DNA of 64,000 nucleotides from Planoprotostelium fungivorum (GCA_003024175.1 MDYQ01000005.1:248001-312000); one strand, 5' to 3'; numbered from the stretch's first letter, positions 11,872 to 24,355 are shown. The notes: generated from the sequence alone by a model not told the origin. Program-made: numbers and translations.

Positions 11872-12246
11872 AATAGCTGTCGCAAGGTGTACAACATACA
11901 CATACCACTATTGATGGTCGATGGATGAAACAGAGGACGAAATCATCCGACCGCAGACAAAAACGTACTATGTACTTAGCTGTGTATAAACATACATAAA
12001 TTATGAGAATCAACAGAGGCGTCCGAAGTTTTTCTTTCAGAAGTGTAACATCCCGCCTGCAGCCATGCGCAAGACAGCGGACGTGTTGATAGAGGTAGAT
12101 ATCGTTTACGTGCCCCATCCGATGGAGGATAAATACATACTCTATGTCATCGCACCAGTCCCCTTCTCATCCAAGACGAACCGACACACATGAACTCTCT
12201 CGAAATAAATCGAATAAAACATCGAATTGATCCGAATATCGAACGT

Positions 12247-15200
12247 TTATATCTTCTCCATGAAAAGCTTGCGGTTCTCATCTGATGAGAAAGAAGGAGA
12301 CCAATTGATTTGGATGATCTCTTCGAACCCCTCCGCCCTTGTCGGTTCTGCTTCGTGTCAGCGTCCATCGTGGTGGACGAGTTCACCTTTCAACTTTGAG
12401 CGGTAACTCCGGAATGCAATGTCTGGCAATCGATCTGTCTCTCCCTTTGTCACCTTCTGTCGTTCTCCGTCAGATGCATCATCATCTCGTGGACGATGAT
12501 GACACGCGAAGTCGATGTGATGAGAGTGTGACGAAGGAGGTTATGATGAGAAGATGATGAAGATGATGAAGATGATGCGAAGATGAAGTGAAGATCTCAC
12601 GTTTCTGAATAAATTGAGATGACTGACGAGCTCGGGCCCTGCCGTGAATCTCAGACACCTCACGGAAACACCAAACTGACGGGCCAGATCGACGTACAAC
12701 TTTCTCGTCTCCACTACAACGAGTCAGGACGAATTCCGATCTACAACTCGCCATCGGGATTCGTATTGTCCACTACAACGCTCTTTCCTTCGCTGAGCGA
12801 TGATCTCGCCACGGCAACACATTTTTCTTTGCTATGGAGGGTGTCACGGTTGACGCGCACGTAACTGATGACGTGAGTTACGTTACGTAATAACCGCATG
12901 CACCCTCTATCACGTACGAGGTACTTCTGAGTGAAGGTCGATTTACCGGACGCGGGGCTGCCCACGCAGACTATGATTTCTTGTCTACCTTTGGGTCCCA
13001 AATCTGTCCCAAAATTGGTTTTGGCGGGAAAACGAGTTTGAGTTCTCACGGTCGGTGTGGAAGGGCGTCGATTTTCCCGCCATTTCGATCAGCTTCTCCG
13101 CGTCTAAACCGTCCCAAAATACCTGTTTGTAATCTTCAGATCCAATGACGTTCATCTCGTCTCACTTTGTTCAACGGCCATTCTTCTTCTCCCAGGAAAT
13201 ATTCCTCCGGTGTGTGAAAGGTCAATCCAATATTGTGGGCGAAGGATCTATCACACCGTCAGCTCCTCTCCTCTATATAGACACTCGAGAGATGATCGCA
13301 TCATCATGGATGTCGCATCATCATCATCATCATCATGGATATGATGAGGCGAGGAGATCATCATGAGGTGAGGGTGGATGATGTCGATCGATGTCACCTG
13401 TCAGCACACGAGAAGTCCTTGTTCACTTTCACCTTCCAGCCACCAGGTCTCCCCGCAGCATCTCCCACGTAAAACGATCGCTTTACGTCTGAATCTTCTC
13501 AGAATACTCTTACGCAAAGTACGTATGGGTACTGACCTGCTTCTACCCCTCGGTTCAGATTTTCGATGAATTTTCTCCACAGGAGGCTGCTGGGCTTCCT
13601 GAATTGATCCTTCTTCGTTGCAACTAAAACTTGGGCGGGAACGTTGATCGTACGTAATATTTTGGCGATCTACAACGAGTCATTTTTCGTTCGTCATGAA
13701 TTTGATACTTGTAAGGCTTCACCTTGTTTTGGATGCTGGATGCTGTCTGTTGTTTACCTACACCCGCTTGGTTCGTAAAGAGGACGATCTTGTACCTGAA
13801 TGAAGTCACGTGACGTGTGACGTCATCACATTCACCCCTGCTTGTGAAGTTCCTTCAATTTGGTTTCGATGATTTCATCGTACAGAAACTTCCAATCGGT
13901 TTCGTTCGCTGGATGCTTCCTTCCACTCTTCGTTGTGATTAAGGTTCCATCCTATCAACTTCAGCTTCATGTTTTCACACCCATCATCATCTATCGATTC
14001 GATGCTTGTGATCATCTTTGTCTTCAGATGTTTTTATTCTACATTTTATTTCATTTTGTATAAAAAAATGAAATAACAAAAATCTCACCATGTCGAAGGC
14101 GGCGATTCGATTGGATGGTGGTATGCGTGGCGAGTTGTAGATCAACAGAGAATCGTCTTCTCTCCAAGAGAAAGTCTTCCAGTCTGCGGCCATGGGCTTT
14201 TCTGATGCCTCTTCCTCTGAATTTCTATGAGATTTCGACGAGATTTCACAGACTCACCCTCCTTCCCTTCACCTTTCGCCTCTTTCACGGCCGCTTCGAC
14301 GATTTTCCCGCCTTTTTTGTCGTTTTTGGAGGGAAGAGTGTACACTTTCATGTGCACTGCCGTGCCCTCGAAGACCTCCTTGATCATTTCTCTGACTTTC
14401 CCCCATTGTAGATGATCTAACCCACAACCTATAAATAGTGTCAATCCATTTCGATCGTTTCTAATGATCGTGTGGGATGCTGACCTAAAAGGGGTACGCT
14501 GATTTTTGTGACGTCATGTTGGGACATGAGATCTCTCATGGAGCACAGAGACTGCTTCAGAGTGGGATAAAGAGGTTTGTTGTAGAACTTTTCTTTCGTG
14601 ACGAGATAGCTGAAGAGATGTCATGTTGATGATGCAGATGAGAAAGATGACACTCACTATATGTAACGATCGTTCCTCTTCAAGAAGGTGCAACCTCCCA
14701 TCTTGGTCTTCGTCTGTCTCAATTCTTCTTGTCCTTTGAATCGGCTGAGGAATTCGGCAGCGATGCCCTTGCCCATGTGGAAATCTATATGGTATTTATT
14801 TCATTTTAAATGTTATACGGCCTCCTTCACCTTCGCTCACGCAGTGTCCGAGAGAATCTTCTGATGAGAACAGATCACCGACGACCTCGTCTAAGACGAA
14901 CTCCCTCTTCTCTTCTTCGAGTGGCTTTGTCTTTTGTTTGGTCTCCTTGGGAGGTTCTTTGTCTTCGACTCTTCTCTTCTCGCTGTGAAAGATGAGATTG
15001 AGAGATGGGAGTGATGGACGTCACCTGTTGCCGCTGAGATGCAATTTGAATGGATAGAGTTGGACGAGGAGGGCGAAAGTGTGAGATGATTCGATCTTGA
15101 TCTTGTCTCCTTTTTCTAAAACTTCCCAAGAGCTGTTACCCCTTCTGTAAGAGCTTGGATTCGATCCGAGCTGATGGATGATTCAATGTCCATCTCACAC

Positions 15201-15512
15201 AAATGTAACAATAATCATCAGGTAAACGGAAGGAAGTGATAATAAGAAAGGATTGTGATGATCACCCGTTGAATGAAGAGTTGATTATCTTGGAGTGTGA
15301 TCTCCAACTGTCTCTTACTAATCCGCTTGTCTGAATCTGTACCTGGGATACCACCTCTTCCAATGATAACAGGTTCTTCCTCTGTCTTGGATCATTTAGA
15401 TCGTCACCATCCGAATGTTCCAATGTCTCACTATAGGGAATCTGGGCCACGTCTCTTCTTCCTCCGTACTATCTCCCTCTGAGATGGCTTCCAAGAGGAT
15501 GTGTTTGACCAT
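12247..15512 (-). CDS. FHA - TARG1/OARD1 macrodomain - PNKP phosphatase - PNKP kinase fusion
   Basis: A single leftward gene carries four DNA-repair modules in order. (1) An FHA domain of the PNKP/aprataxin type, EPVIIGRGGIPGTDSDKRIS and KRQLEITLQDN (about 15290-15380), which should bind CK2-phosphorylated XRCC-like partners. (2) A macrodomain of the TARG1/OARD1 kind: GDLFSSEDSLGHC (about 14850), FHMGKGIAAEFL (about 14760-14790), RYIYYLVTKEKF and GCGLDHLQWGKVREMIKEVF (about 14365-14440). The Lys and Asp used by OARD1 to remove ADP-ribose are present in VTK and GLD. (3) A HAD phosphatase: AAFDM spliced to DGTLITTKSG, then IVLFTNQAGVGK. (4) A P-loop kinase: VGSPASGKSTF (about 12950-12980), YVRVNRDTL and VVVDNTNPD. 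The C-terminus, EPTRAEGFEEIIQINW, matches PNKP and ends at TAA 12247. The start at 15512 (MVKHILLEA) is likely; an upstream in-frame ATG at 15617 is an alternative. No intergenic gap, stop or promoter was needed between modules. Confidence 0.85.
13312..13338. repeat. CAT/ATG simple repeat
   Basis: A run of CAT triplets (about eight units) lies in an intron-like stretch of the repair fusion gene. Similar ATGATG-rich tracts occur at 12540-12590 and elsewhere in introns of this window. Confidence 0.7.
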
Positions 15513-15798
15513 TCGGATGGCTCCCTTCGTTTGTCGTGCGTGATGATAAAAAAGTTTCAATTTCCAGGAAAACGAGTGCCAAACACCACACGCCTCGATG
15601 GAACGGATAGTGTTCAAACCAAACCACAGATCGAAGAGTATTCGCCTACCATCAGCAGCTGACGGAGAACTACATGTCCTTGATCACATCAGTTATAGTG
15701 AATCATCATGAGGCACAAACAAAACGACAATTCCATCTCCACACCGTCATCTCTTCATCATGCGAAATCCAGATAAATCTACAGACGAATTTATTTGA

Positions 15799-17163
15799 TT
15801 AAGGGCGTGGGGGCGGTCTCACACCGGGAGGTGGAGGAGGTCTAGCACCTCCAGGAGGTCCCGGAGGTGGCTTCCTACCCGCCGCAGGTGCTGCTCCTCG
15901 CCCTGCCGAACGACTGGGATAAGCCTTGGGTGTACCTTCACGCCATTCTCAGCCATCTACAATGAGCCAAATCCACTCACCCTTGAACTGAGGGGGGGCG
16001 GGGAATTCGTTCACCGAATGGAAGGACCATCTGCCCTCTTGTGGCTCCTCAGCCTCCGGCTCTGTGGGTCGTCAGGTGACACGTCAGATGACGTCATCAT
16101 TCGTCACCGTCGTAGTGTTGGGCGGGAGGGTGGTGTGCAGGGGGTGGGGGTGGGCGGGAAACTGCGGCCGGGGCAGGGGGAGCTCCCGCCGGCGGGGGTG
16201 GGCGGTTGTTCGCGGCGGGCGGGGGCGGCCTTCCTGATGGAGGGGGCGGTACGGCTCCACGAGACGGTGGAGGAGCGCGGCCTGGGGCGGGACCGCTGGG
16301 AGGGGGAGGTCTCGACTGTTGTTGATAAGAAGATGATGAGATGAGATGGTGAGAGGATGAAGAGATGAGAAGATGAAGAGATGAGATGGTGAGAGGAGAA
16401 GATGATGATGACGATCGTGAAGATGAGACGCACGGAAGGTGGAGGAGGCTGAGCGGGGCGGCCGGCCGGTGGAGGTGGTGGACCTCCGGGTCTTCCCAAA
16501 GGAGGGGGTGGTGCCGCCGTTGCCGTGGGAACGGGTGGAGCTGGAGCCCCAGGTCTGGGTGGTGGACCTCGACCTGTACAGAGCGTAAGAAGTCGAATTC
16601 TCGTCGAGATTTCAGAATGGCTGGGTCACCTGGTGCGGGTGCCGCTGGTGGAGGTGGACCTCTGGCTGAGAAGACGATCAGTTTTGGCTCGTTGTAGATG
16701 GAATCGGAGGTAGTAGAAATACTCACTGGGTGCAGGAGCAGGCGGAGGACCTCTACCTGGTGCAGGAGGAGCTGCATTTCGTGTCATCGATCGATGTTCG
16801 AATCATTTTCGAATGGACTCACCTCCTCGAGACGGAGGAGGGGCTCTTCCAGGAGGAGCAGGTTGACCTGGGCGAGGTGCTGGGGCTGCCGCTGATTTTC
16901 CAGGCAGACGTGGTGCACCGCCTGGGAACATACCACCGCCGCCACCTCCGCCACCACCAGACTTTTCTAAAGATAATGAGATAGGATGACGGATGCATTA
17001 TGATATCTCCACGCGTCGTTTGAGTTGTGAAAAGGGAGAGGATGAAGAGGTCAAGGTAATTTGATTCACCTGGGGCTAGGACGGGTGTGCTGCGATCATT
17101 TGTAGTTGCTTTGTTTAACTTTTTTCCCTTCTGAATCTGGTCCAGGAGAGAATTGCGCGACAT
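15799..17163 (-). CDS. WIP/verprolin-family WASP-interacting protein
   Basis: WIP proteins stabilise WASP and feed actin to Arp2/3-driven branching at the cell cortex. The ATG at 17163 opens directly on a WH2 actin-binding motif, RNSLLDQIQKGKKLNKA. Then come several hundred bases of Pro/Gly-rich exons (PPPPAHHPP, RPPPPSGPAPG, SGRPPPPAANNRPPPPAG), typical of profilin- and SH3-binding regions. The C-terminus has the WASP-binding element: GRWSFHSVNEFPAPPQFKG (about 15985-16035) then TPKAYPSRSAGRG (about 15905-15937). Human WIP has FxFHPISDLPPPxPY and KSYPSKLARN at the equivalent place. It ends PPPGVRPPPRP and TAA at 15799. Introns contain ATGAGAAGATG-type simple repeats (about 16332-16396) and a CGTTGTAG motif at 16686. 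The family call is strong; exon borders in the Pro-rich part are approximate. Confidence 0.88.
16332..16396. repeat. GA-rich repeat inside WIP intron
   Basis: The segment GATGAGATGGTGAGAGGA occurs twice (about 16339 and 16380) with related GATGAAGAGATGAGA copies between. It is low-complexity intron sequence with no coding potential in the WIP reading frame. Confidence 0.7.
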
Positions 17164-17300
17164 ATTCGTGTCGTGTCGTCGGTGTACCGATAGACTCTCT
17201 GTGTGGACCCGAGCAGATGTGATCTCTATCCATCGGGTTCGTGTTCACGTTGTAGATGACGAAAATATCTTCACTGCGTTTTTTTGACACCAACGAGACC

Positions 17301-17594
17301 ATGCTTCCTCAGCATGTGGCAGAACCGAACGCCTCTCGACACATTCGAGTGAACGAACGATACGAAGAGGATACAGACATTACGCGTGAACATCATCTCA
17401 ACACATTTGAGGATCACGATAGGGAAGGTGATATGGGGACATCGATGCCCCTGGAGAGATCCGAATCAGATGAAGATGACATTGGATCGATGGCTACAGC
17501 CCCTGTTCCGTTCAGTTGGTGGTCAAACGCAGCTGTTCCCGCCATCATCGTCTGTGGAATGGTGATGTTGATCAACAACACGATCAAATCGTAA
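17301..17594 (+). CDS. Small tail-anchored membrane protein, unknown
   Basis: This is an uninterrupted frame of about 97 codons from the ATG at 17301 (MLPQHVAEPNAS). A GTG or ATG 45 bases upstream (17256) is also in frame but sits next to a CGTTGTAG motif and is less likely. The body is acidic (EEDTDITREHH, ERSESDEDDIGSM). It ends with one hydrophobic segment, AAVPAIIVCGMVMLI, followed by only NNTIKS. That layout is typical of tail-anchored proteins of the ER or mitochondrial outer membrane. It is divergent from WIP (138 bases apart). I recognise no family. Confidence 0.6.
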   Translation: MLPQHVAEPNASRHIRVNERYEEDTDITREHHLNTFEDHDREGDMGTSMPLERSESDEDDIGSMATAPVPFSWWSNAAVPAIIVCGMVMLINNTIKS

Positions 17595-18247
17595 CGCATC
17601 GAGATAAAAGACTGTACATAAGTTCCGTCGTTGCTCTCCTCCAGTATCTGCCAGAGAGTATTCCTCCATCCCTTTCTACGCGGCAGATCGAACCACGTGT
17701 GGGTCCATCGAACTGTGTTGCGGCCAGTGGTATACACTCAGGTGAATGGACCGTCGATCATTCGGAGGGTACCCCGCATGTCTTCTGTCGAGTGGTCTCA
17801 GCACCGAGTGAGGGCTACGGACCGGCTCAAAAAGAATTAGAAGATGACAAATCGGTGCTGTTTCACAGGAGAATGCTGGATGGATGTGGTGATGGGAGAT
17901 CATTCGGATAATAGAATCGATAGCTTTTGAATTTTGAAGACGGTGGGATTTCTATCAACTTCAGAGTGTAAGTGTAATACACACTCCTAGCGTTCATTGC
18001 CTTATATGAGACATGTAGTAGTGTGCACTGTGCACTGTGTGTTATTGTGTAACGCAGAGATATTCTCACATTCAATAATGGGATCCCCACTCATCAGATC
18101 ATGCGACGATCAATTTCTTTCAAATCAACGACCATCTTCAGATCCTATTCTTCACCTCATGGCGATCAGCTTCGACAATGACGTCTCACCATCGCGACAT
18201 CTAATGTTGATCATGATTACAAAAAGAGAAGCGTGTATCTATTGCAT
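17595..18247. other. Intergenic region
   Basis: This is 650 bases between the small tail-anchored gene and the end of the reticulon gene. Open frames here (for example 17676-17903 on the minus strand) show no domain, splice pattern or composition suggesting translation. I see no RNA gene. GTGTGCACTGTGCACTGTGTG near 18015-18035 is a short imperfect palindrome. Confidence 0.5.
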
Positions 18248-19372
18248 TCAAGCGGACTTGGGCTTCAAGAAGGCAAGTCTCTGCTGGAGGGCAGGTGGTA
18301 CCTTGCTGAGTGCGAGCTGAACGTACTTGTCCTTCTCTGCCTGGAACTTGGCGTAACCCTGGTCGATCTCGTTCTTCTTCTCTTGGTACAGTCTGGGCCA
18401 CACGAAGAGACCCAAGGTAGCTATCGACACGGTCAGTTCCGTTTAGACGTCCATCATGATGATGATCTCACCCAGGTAGATGATGGTGAGATCACCGAAC
18501 CAGTTTCCAAAGTTGGCGGTGAAGAAGAAGAAGCCGAGGGCAGAGAAAGATCGAACGTTGTCCGTGACAAAGAAGATCTCGCGGATGGTGGAGAGGAACA
18601 GATTGACGAGATCGAGCAGGGTGTCCAAATGGGGCTGGGCCTCCTGTCGGCTCACTTGGAATTGGTTCTGGTGGAAGAGGGCCCTGGGAACACGATCAGA
18701 GATGGTCGGTGGAAATGGAATGATAATGCATGTCGTTGACGATGGAGGGTGAGAGAGTTATGTCTCACTTGAATGGGTTCTCAACGGCTCTGTCTTGTCC
18801 GTATTGAGCCTTGAGAACTATGTAGTTGACGTAACCGATGCAGGCGATGAGAAGAATGAGAGCGGCGTAAGAGAAAAGAGTCAAGAAGGTGAAGCCCCAG
18901 AAATTGACGAGGAAGTATGCGAGGGTGATGCAGCCGAAGACAGTACCACTTCTGGCGGGATCGGTCCAGTGGAAGAGAGCTGAAGCTGGAGAGTGTGTTA
19001 ATTTTTAAAATACAAATTGGAGTGTTTCAAGTCCCTCTGAGAGTAGAAGAGAGAAATGGATATGAATATGATCGCGAGATCAGTTACGTACCCTTGGGAT
19101 AGAGAGGGTTCTTCTTCAAAATGGCGACGAAAGCCTCTGTGAAAGAGGTGGTGGTCGTTCCAGCAACTGGATGAGATGTAGTCAACGTATCTCCGTGGAG
19201 AGCAGCTGCAACAGTTGCGACGGTCTCCTTAATTTCTCTCTGCACCTCCGTGTGTGCATTGATGGCGGGTTCTGTTCATCTTCAGGCATCTGATCGATTT
19301 CCCATCCATAATCATCTCACCAGAAGCGCTCGCGTGGGCGGTATCGAGCTCGGCGTGGATGTTGTGCGACAT
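18248..19372 (-). CDS. Reticulon-domain ER-shaping protein
   Basis: Reticulons insert two hairpins in the outer leaflet of the ER membrane and bend it into tubules. The spliced protein starts MSHNIHAELDTAHASAS (19372) and has a soluble stretch with INAHTEVQREIKETVATV. The reticulon homology domain follows: ALFHWTDPARSGTVFGC (about 18945-18980), the hydrophobic hairpin ITLAYFLVNFWGFTFLTL / YAALILLIACIGYVNYIV (about 18830-18920), a loop with QEAQPHLDTLLDLVNLFL, and a second hydrophobic region, FSALGFFFFTANFGNWFGD through IATLGLFVWPRLYQEKK (about 18390-18560). The C-terminus FLKPKSA ends at 18248 and lacks the KKxx retrieval signal of animal reticulons. It is about 250 residues, as expected for a reticulon-like protein. 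Introns are at about 18433-18475, about 18687-18770 and about 18985-19090, with another at about 19273-19320. Confidence 0.85.
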
Positions 19373-19682
19373 GATGATGTTTGTGTTCGATCTGTGTTGC
19401 GAAAGATGATCGGAGCTCGTTTTCTTCCTTCCTGGTCGTCTACGTTTCGGAGGATAAATTCTGTTCCTTTGGCCGTTTTACGGCGAATTCGTTGAAAAAC
19501 GTGGACTGGACCTGTCGCTGGGGTCCCATCTCTTCCCGCCCACTCATGCAACTTTTTCTTTTCAATCGACCATCCATTGTGATGTTCATTGCCCATGAAG
19601 GTGAGTGAGGAAGGAGACGATCAGACGTGTTTGTTGTAACATCGACATCGATGATGAAGTTTTGGAAACTTCCTTGATGAGG

Positions 19683-21515
19683 TCATGGACAAGATGTTGA
19701 TGAAAGGCAATTCTTTCTAGTGATAGTTTTATCACACTTAGAATCCATAGACTTGATGATGAATTGTATTTTGATTCTCTCGGCCTTCAGAGCAGAGTCA
19801 TTGCAGCAAAGATCAAAACGAGGCAAGCGCTCGCCACTACCTTCATTCAGCACGAAAATAGAACAATTTGAAAGATTCTCACCTCCAGCGCTGTTAGTAT
19901 AAGTGTACGAGTTGCTCACACCATTGAGATTGAGATCGAGGAGAGGAGAGTGGCTGTAAGAATAGGTCAACTTGTACGTGTACGTTCCATTCGGCAGGCC
20001 AAATAACCGAGCGGAGACCTGCGCGGACGTCATCACATGAACCGTTTGAATCGTCCTCACTGGAGCTGGTCCCACCACGTTATCAATCGAGTGACCGTTT
20101 CCAATCGCGTCTCTGACAACATAACTCAACTGAAATATCGTCGATTCGTGCAGAGACATGAGAAAGATTCACGTTAGAGACACAAGGGTCAGAGATGGGA
20201 GTGAAAGTTGCGATGGCAGAATCAGACGTGCTACCCCTGGTCATCTTGAAGTCGTTCACCGAGGTTGGTCTGTATGCATCGATGTATAAGGTGAGGTCTT
20301 GATTTACAGCTGATGAAGTTAACGATGAGACGGTGAGTTGGAAGTAGATCACTCTTCACGATCGCAGGGTTTAGACACTTGAAGTCAATCTGAACGCCTT
20401 GATCGATGTGTACTTGTGAAATGTCCACGTTGAGTTGACTCGAATGGATCATAGTTATATCCTCTGTCTGCATTCAGAGGTATTATGCATGTCTCACCCA
20501 CTTCGATAGAATGAAGTGAAATTCATGATGACATAAGCGACATAAGATAGAGTCAACGTGGATGCCACAATCATCGGAAATTCTTCTTCGACAGTTTGAT
20601 CCAAGAGAAGACTACTACCTCGATCGAATGTAACAGATTTGGCCAGAATGACTTGACCTCCTTGCACTATGTAGTCGGCTGAGGAAAAACGGACGTTAGA
20701 CTGAGGCCCCCACAGATAGATGGGTTCACTGTTGATCATTGGGTAATTGGCAGTGACAATTTTTCCATATTGGGAGTTGATGGTGTAGGTGTGATTGTTT
20801 CCGGCATTTTCTGTGATGTTACCGTTGATCGTTACGCCACCACTACGTTCATGTGAGTGATGGTGCGTGACAAGGACTACGCACGCGATCCACGTGATGT
20901 TCGCCCCTGAACTCAAAATGGCGGCACTCTGGGTGACTTGTATGCCAGAACAAACGAGGATGAACTGCTTCAGATTTCCCAGGTCTAAAATGCCGTCCTG
21001 AAGATTCAAGTTGGACAGGGACAGTTGGGATGAAAGAAGTGACGCGACGCTATTCGAGATCACTGTCAGGCTGGTGGACGTCGCGGTGGTTGCGTTGAAG
21101 ACGACCTTTCCTCCCTCACTCACATAAACGGTTTGAATCTATCGGACGTCATGCAAAATTTTGAGCCGATCGAGTCGCATTCACCTCTGTATGATTGGAT
21201 GAGATCATCACAAGGGACTTTGTGACACTGAGAGTAACGAGTTTGATATCAGAAGAGATAGAGACACCAAAGGAGAGAGTGTTGACCGAGATGACGGCCG
21301 CATCGTTGAAAGACGGAATCTGCATTCCTTCAGTTAAAGAAGGTGCATCGTCTAACACGCACGACCCCTCCATTCCAGCACGCTACCGTATTGAAATCAA
21401 TATAGCCGCTGGAGGCAGAGCAACCGGCTTGATTACTGTTCCACGAGATGCTTGCAGCCGAAACGGTAGAGAGGGTGAAGAGGAGGCAGAGAAGGTCGAT
21501 GTGATAAGGTCTCAT
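19683..21515 (-). CDS. Secreted or surface protein, unknown family
   Basis: The ATG at 21515 gives a clean signal peptide, MRPYHIDLLCLLFTLSTVSA, cut before ASISWN. The mature protein is rich in Ser, Thr, Asn and Val with alternating hydrophobic strands: VNTLSFGVSISSDIKLVTL, SLSNLNLQDGILDLGNLKQF, VTINGNITENAGNNHTY, ILAKSVTFDRGSSLLLD. Many N-glycosylation sequons are visible. The pattern suggests a right-handed beta-helix or beta-sandwich, but I cannot name the fold. The downstream exons (20083-20352 and 19683-20159) continue the same style with VSARLFGLPNGTYTYKLTY. It ends SSTSCP and a stop at 19683. No C-terminal membrane anchor is evident. Function is unknown. Confidence 0.65.
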
Positions 21516-22088
21516 GTCGATTGAATGTCTGAAGATAATCTCAAGTTTATCCACCCTACCATACCCCGGTATTCAGAATACCTTATCTGTCGGGCAGGTT
21601 ATCGGCGTTATCAACACCACCTTTCGCCTGAAGTGCTACAGATTATTACCTATGTTCTTTATCAGGAATGAAAAATGACGATATTGAGAGCGCCCTCACG
21701 CCGTCGTGAAGACAAGCGCGATGGTGTGATCGATCGGTGCGATGACAGAGGATAAGAGAGTCTCTATTTAGAAAATGAAGTTGGGCTTTCACCTTTACGA
21801 TTGCCAACAGCAGAGTCCCCATTCATTCGGACCTATGAAACAGTAGACGAGGATGCTATGATGGAACTCAGTGCATTTCTTACTTTGAAGAGCGTCAGCA
21901 ATGAACATCATGTCACGGTTTTCAAGATGTGGACTCACAGCATCACTCAGTGGAGGCGATGCACAAAGAAAATTCGCCGGCAAATTCGTTTGCACACTTT
22001 CAACAGATCCATGGTATGACAGCCTCCTCAGCATCCCAAATGCAGTTTCAGGAAACTCCTTTCATCCTAACGCGACCTGCTCGTCACT

Positions 22089-24355
22089 ATGCAGTCGTCC
22101 CTTAACTCCGTCAACAAGGGCATGAAAGGAGCATTTGGTTGGAAGATTCATCCACCCGTTGCGTGGGCGGATCTGTTGCGAGGGTCGCAACTGTCTAGAA
22201 CGTCAGATTGACTCGTGCCGGATCTCCAGCAAACGAGAAATCAGCTCGAAGCAACAGGTGCTTCTCTAAGATGCCCGAAGATGGTCTCTTCGAATTAGAA
22301 GTGGCAGCGAGTACATTGGGTGAGATGGATGATCCTTGAGAGGGTATGTCTTCTTCTTTGGGCTGACATTGTGCAGGAGATGTGATAGACACGACCTTGA
22401 TACAGTTGATGCGTTGTGACGACGTGGAGAGGACATCCCTTCAGATGAAATTGAACGATGCGGAGGACAGGTTGAAGATGATAAGAGAACAGATCCAAGT
22501 GAGATGGTCCGTCTTCGTGACCATTGACGCCAGCATCAGGCCCGTAAGAGGATGGATCGGATGTCCATCCCTATGGACAAGATGAGCATTCCTCTCTTTC
22601 GCACGAAGATGGAGTCACCCAGACCCTCGTCACCGAGAAGAATACACGAAGAAAACAATCAACAGACAGCCGCCATCGACATTCAGAGAGTCTATAGAGG
22701 ATACGCCGTGAGAGCCACGCTCTCCAAAGACGTAGACGGTAGACTCGTTCATCCCGGATTGTGATGCTGAACTTACAAACAGTCAAGATGCAGAAGAAGA
22801 GAAATGCAGCATGGAGGGAACTGATCTCATCTGAAGAAGTATACGTGCAGCTATTGCGTCTGTTGCAGGTGATACCGTTCCCTTCTTCATCCATTCTAAA
22901 CATCCTTCAGCACATCAAAGGGAATCTGGGCAGCATCGATCCATCGAATGGAAACTTTCGGATGGCATCATCCAACAAGTGACATCTCTTCATCTCACCT
23001 CCATATCGACATCATGCAGGCGAGCCAGTCTCCCTCTCCACTCTAAGAACCGTCTGACTGCCGCCGATCTCGACATGATGTTTGGCAACAGCGATGAGAT
23101 CTTGAAGTTTCACGAACATCTACTGGGGGAACTAAAGAGGGCCCACTGGAGCCATCCTTCAGAACACCTCATCGACTCGATATTCCGCAGAAATTTCGAG
23201 GTGAACGTAACGTGATGTCCTCTTCCTCACCTCCGCACAGTCCAACGCCGTCGGTCTGTACGTACAGTACGTATTCAATTACCCCCTATCAAATAAGATC
23301 TATTCCGCGCACCAAGATTCAGAATCATTCAACCGTATCGTTCACGTGAGAAGATGAAAGACTTGGAGTGTGTGACGTTCAACAGGAATCGCTGGTTTCC
23401 ATGGCACCGGAGATACCGAGACACTTACCCAGCTGCCTCATCACGCCAGGTAGATGATCATCATCGTCATCTTCGTTTCTTTCATGCCATGATCACTCCC
23501 CACTGATGTCATCATCACGATCCGAACGCATGACGATCATCTCACATGTTCTTTGCGATCATCATCATCAACTCGATCATCGTCTCACGATGTCAACAGT
23601 GCAACGCGTTCCTCGGTACGTCTTACTCTTCAATGAGATCAAGAGATACACGCCGGAAGATGACATTCGGTATCGTCTCATCCACGACTTGTTCACCTTC
23701 ATGAAGGACACATCGCAACGCATCGATGACGAGATCGAGGTGATCGCATCATCTCAAAGACGCTCCATCGTCTCATGTCTATCATCAGATGAGTAAGAAA
23801 TCTTCAAAGTCAAAAAAGTCAAAGAAGATCTACCGCGGAGGATCTCTGAAGGGAGGAGACATAGCTAGGTGAGAATCACCACCACCATCATCATCGTGGC
23901 TCATCACGATCAGCACTGCCACCGCCGAGATACGGCCCGTGACTTCTCCAGGTGAGCTCCACCTCTTTATTTCCACCTCTAAATATAAAACAGTTCCGAG
24001 GAAAGAGTCACTTAGAAAGCCCAGAATGGTCCACTCATCCAGCGAGATCGGTAATCACATCATCATCCCATCAGCTGGCACGATCTGATTTTTTATAGAT
24101 GTCCACAGCAGCAAAGAAGAGAAGGAAGAAGAGAAGAGGGAGATGAAGAGAACGGGATCGAAAGCGAGGGACATGTTCAAGAATAGGACAGACAAGAGTG
24201 GACTGAAGAAGGTGAGAGGGAGAAGAGAAGGGAGACTGATTCGAGGAGGTCCTGCCCGATTGGATGAAGAGATTAGTCAACGGAGCGTCTTGATTCGAAT
24301 GGAGGAGATGAATTGTATAAAGGGAGTTCGTGTCATCTCATCCGATGAGAAGTGA
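22089..24355 (+). CDS. IQ-motif RhoGEF (DH domain)
   Basis: DH domains load GTP on Rho-family GTPases. The chosen start is the ATG at 22089 (MQSSLNSVNKGMKG). A helical stretch, ERTSLQMKLNDAEDRLKMI (about 22430-22485), precedes an IQ calmodulin-binding motif, AAIDIQRVYRGYAVRA (22671-22718). The DH domain follows: CR1 as KKRNAAWRELISSEEVYV (22791-22850), the middle helices LTAADLDMMFGNSDEILKF (about 23050-23110) and LIDSIFRRNFE, and CR3 as TVQRVPRYVLLFNEIKRYT (23598-23655) with IHDLFTFMKDTSQRIDDEI. After the DH domain I find only a basic tail (SKKSSKSKKSKKIYRGG, then ARDMFKNRTDKSGLKKV), not an obvious PH domain. It ends SSDEK and TGA at 24355. The target GTPase cannot be told from sequence. Confidence 0.87.

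Noticed and set aside
17516-17911. Open frame of about 130 codons after the tail-anchored gene
   Set aside because: It overlaps the real frame at its start, has no initiating context or recognisable motif, and reads as low-complexity chance sequence.
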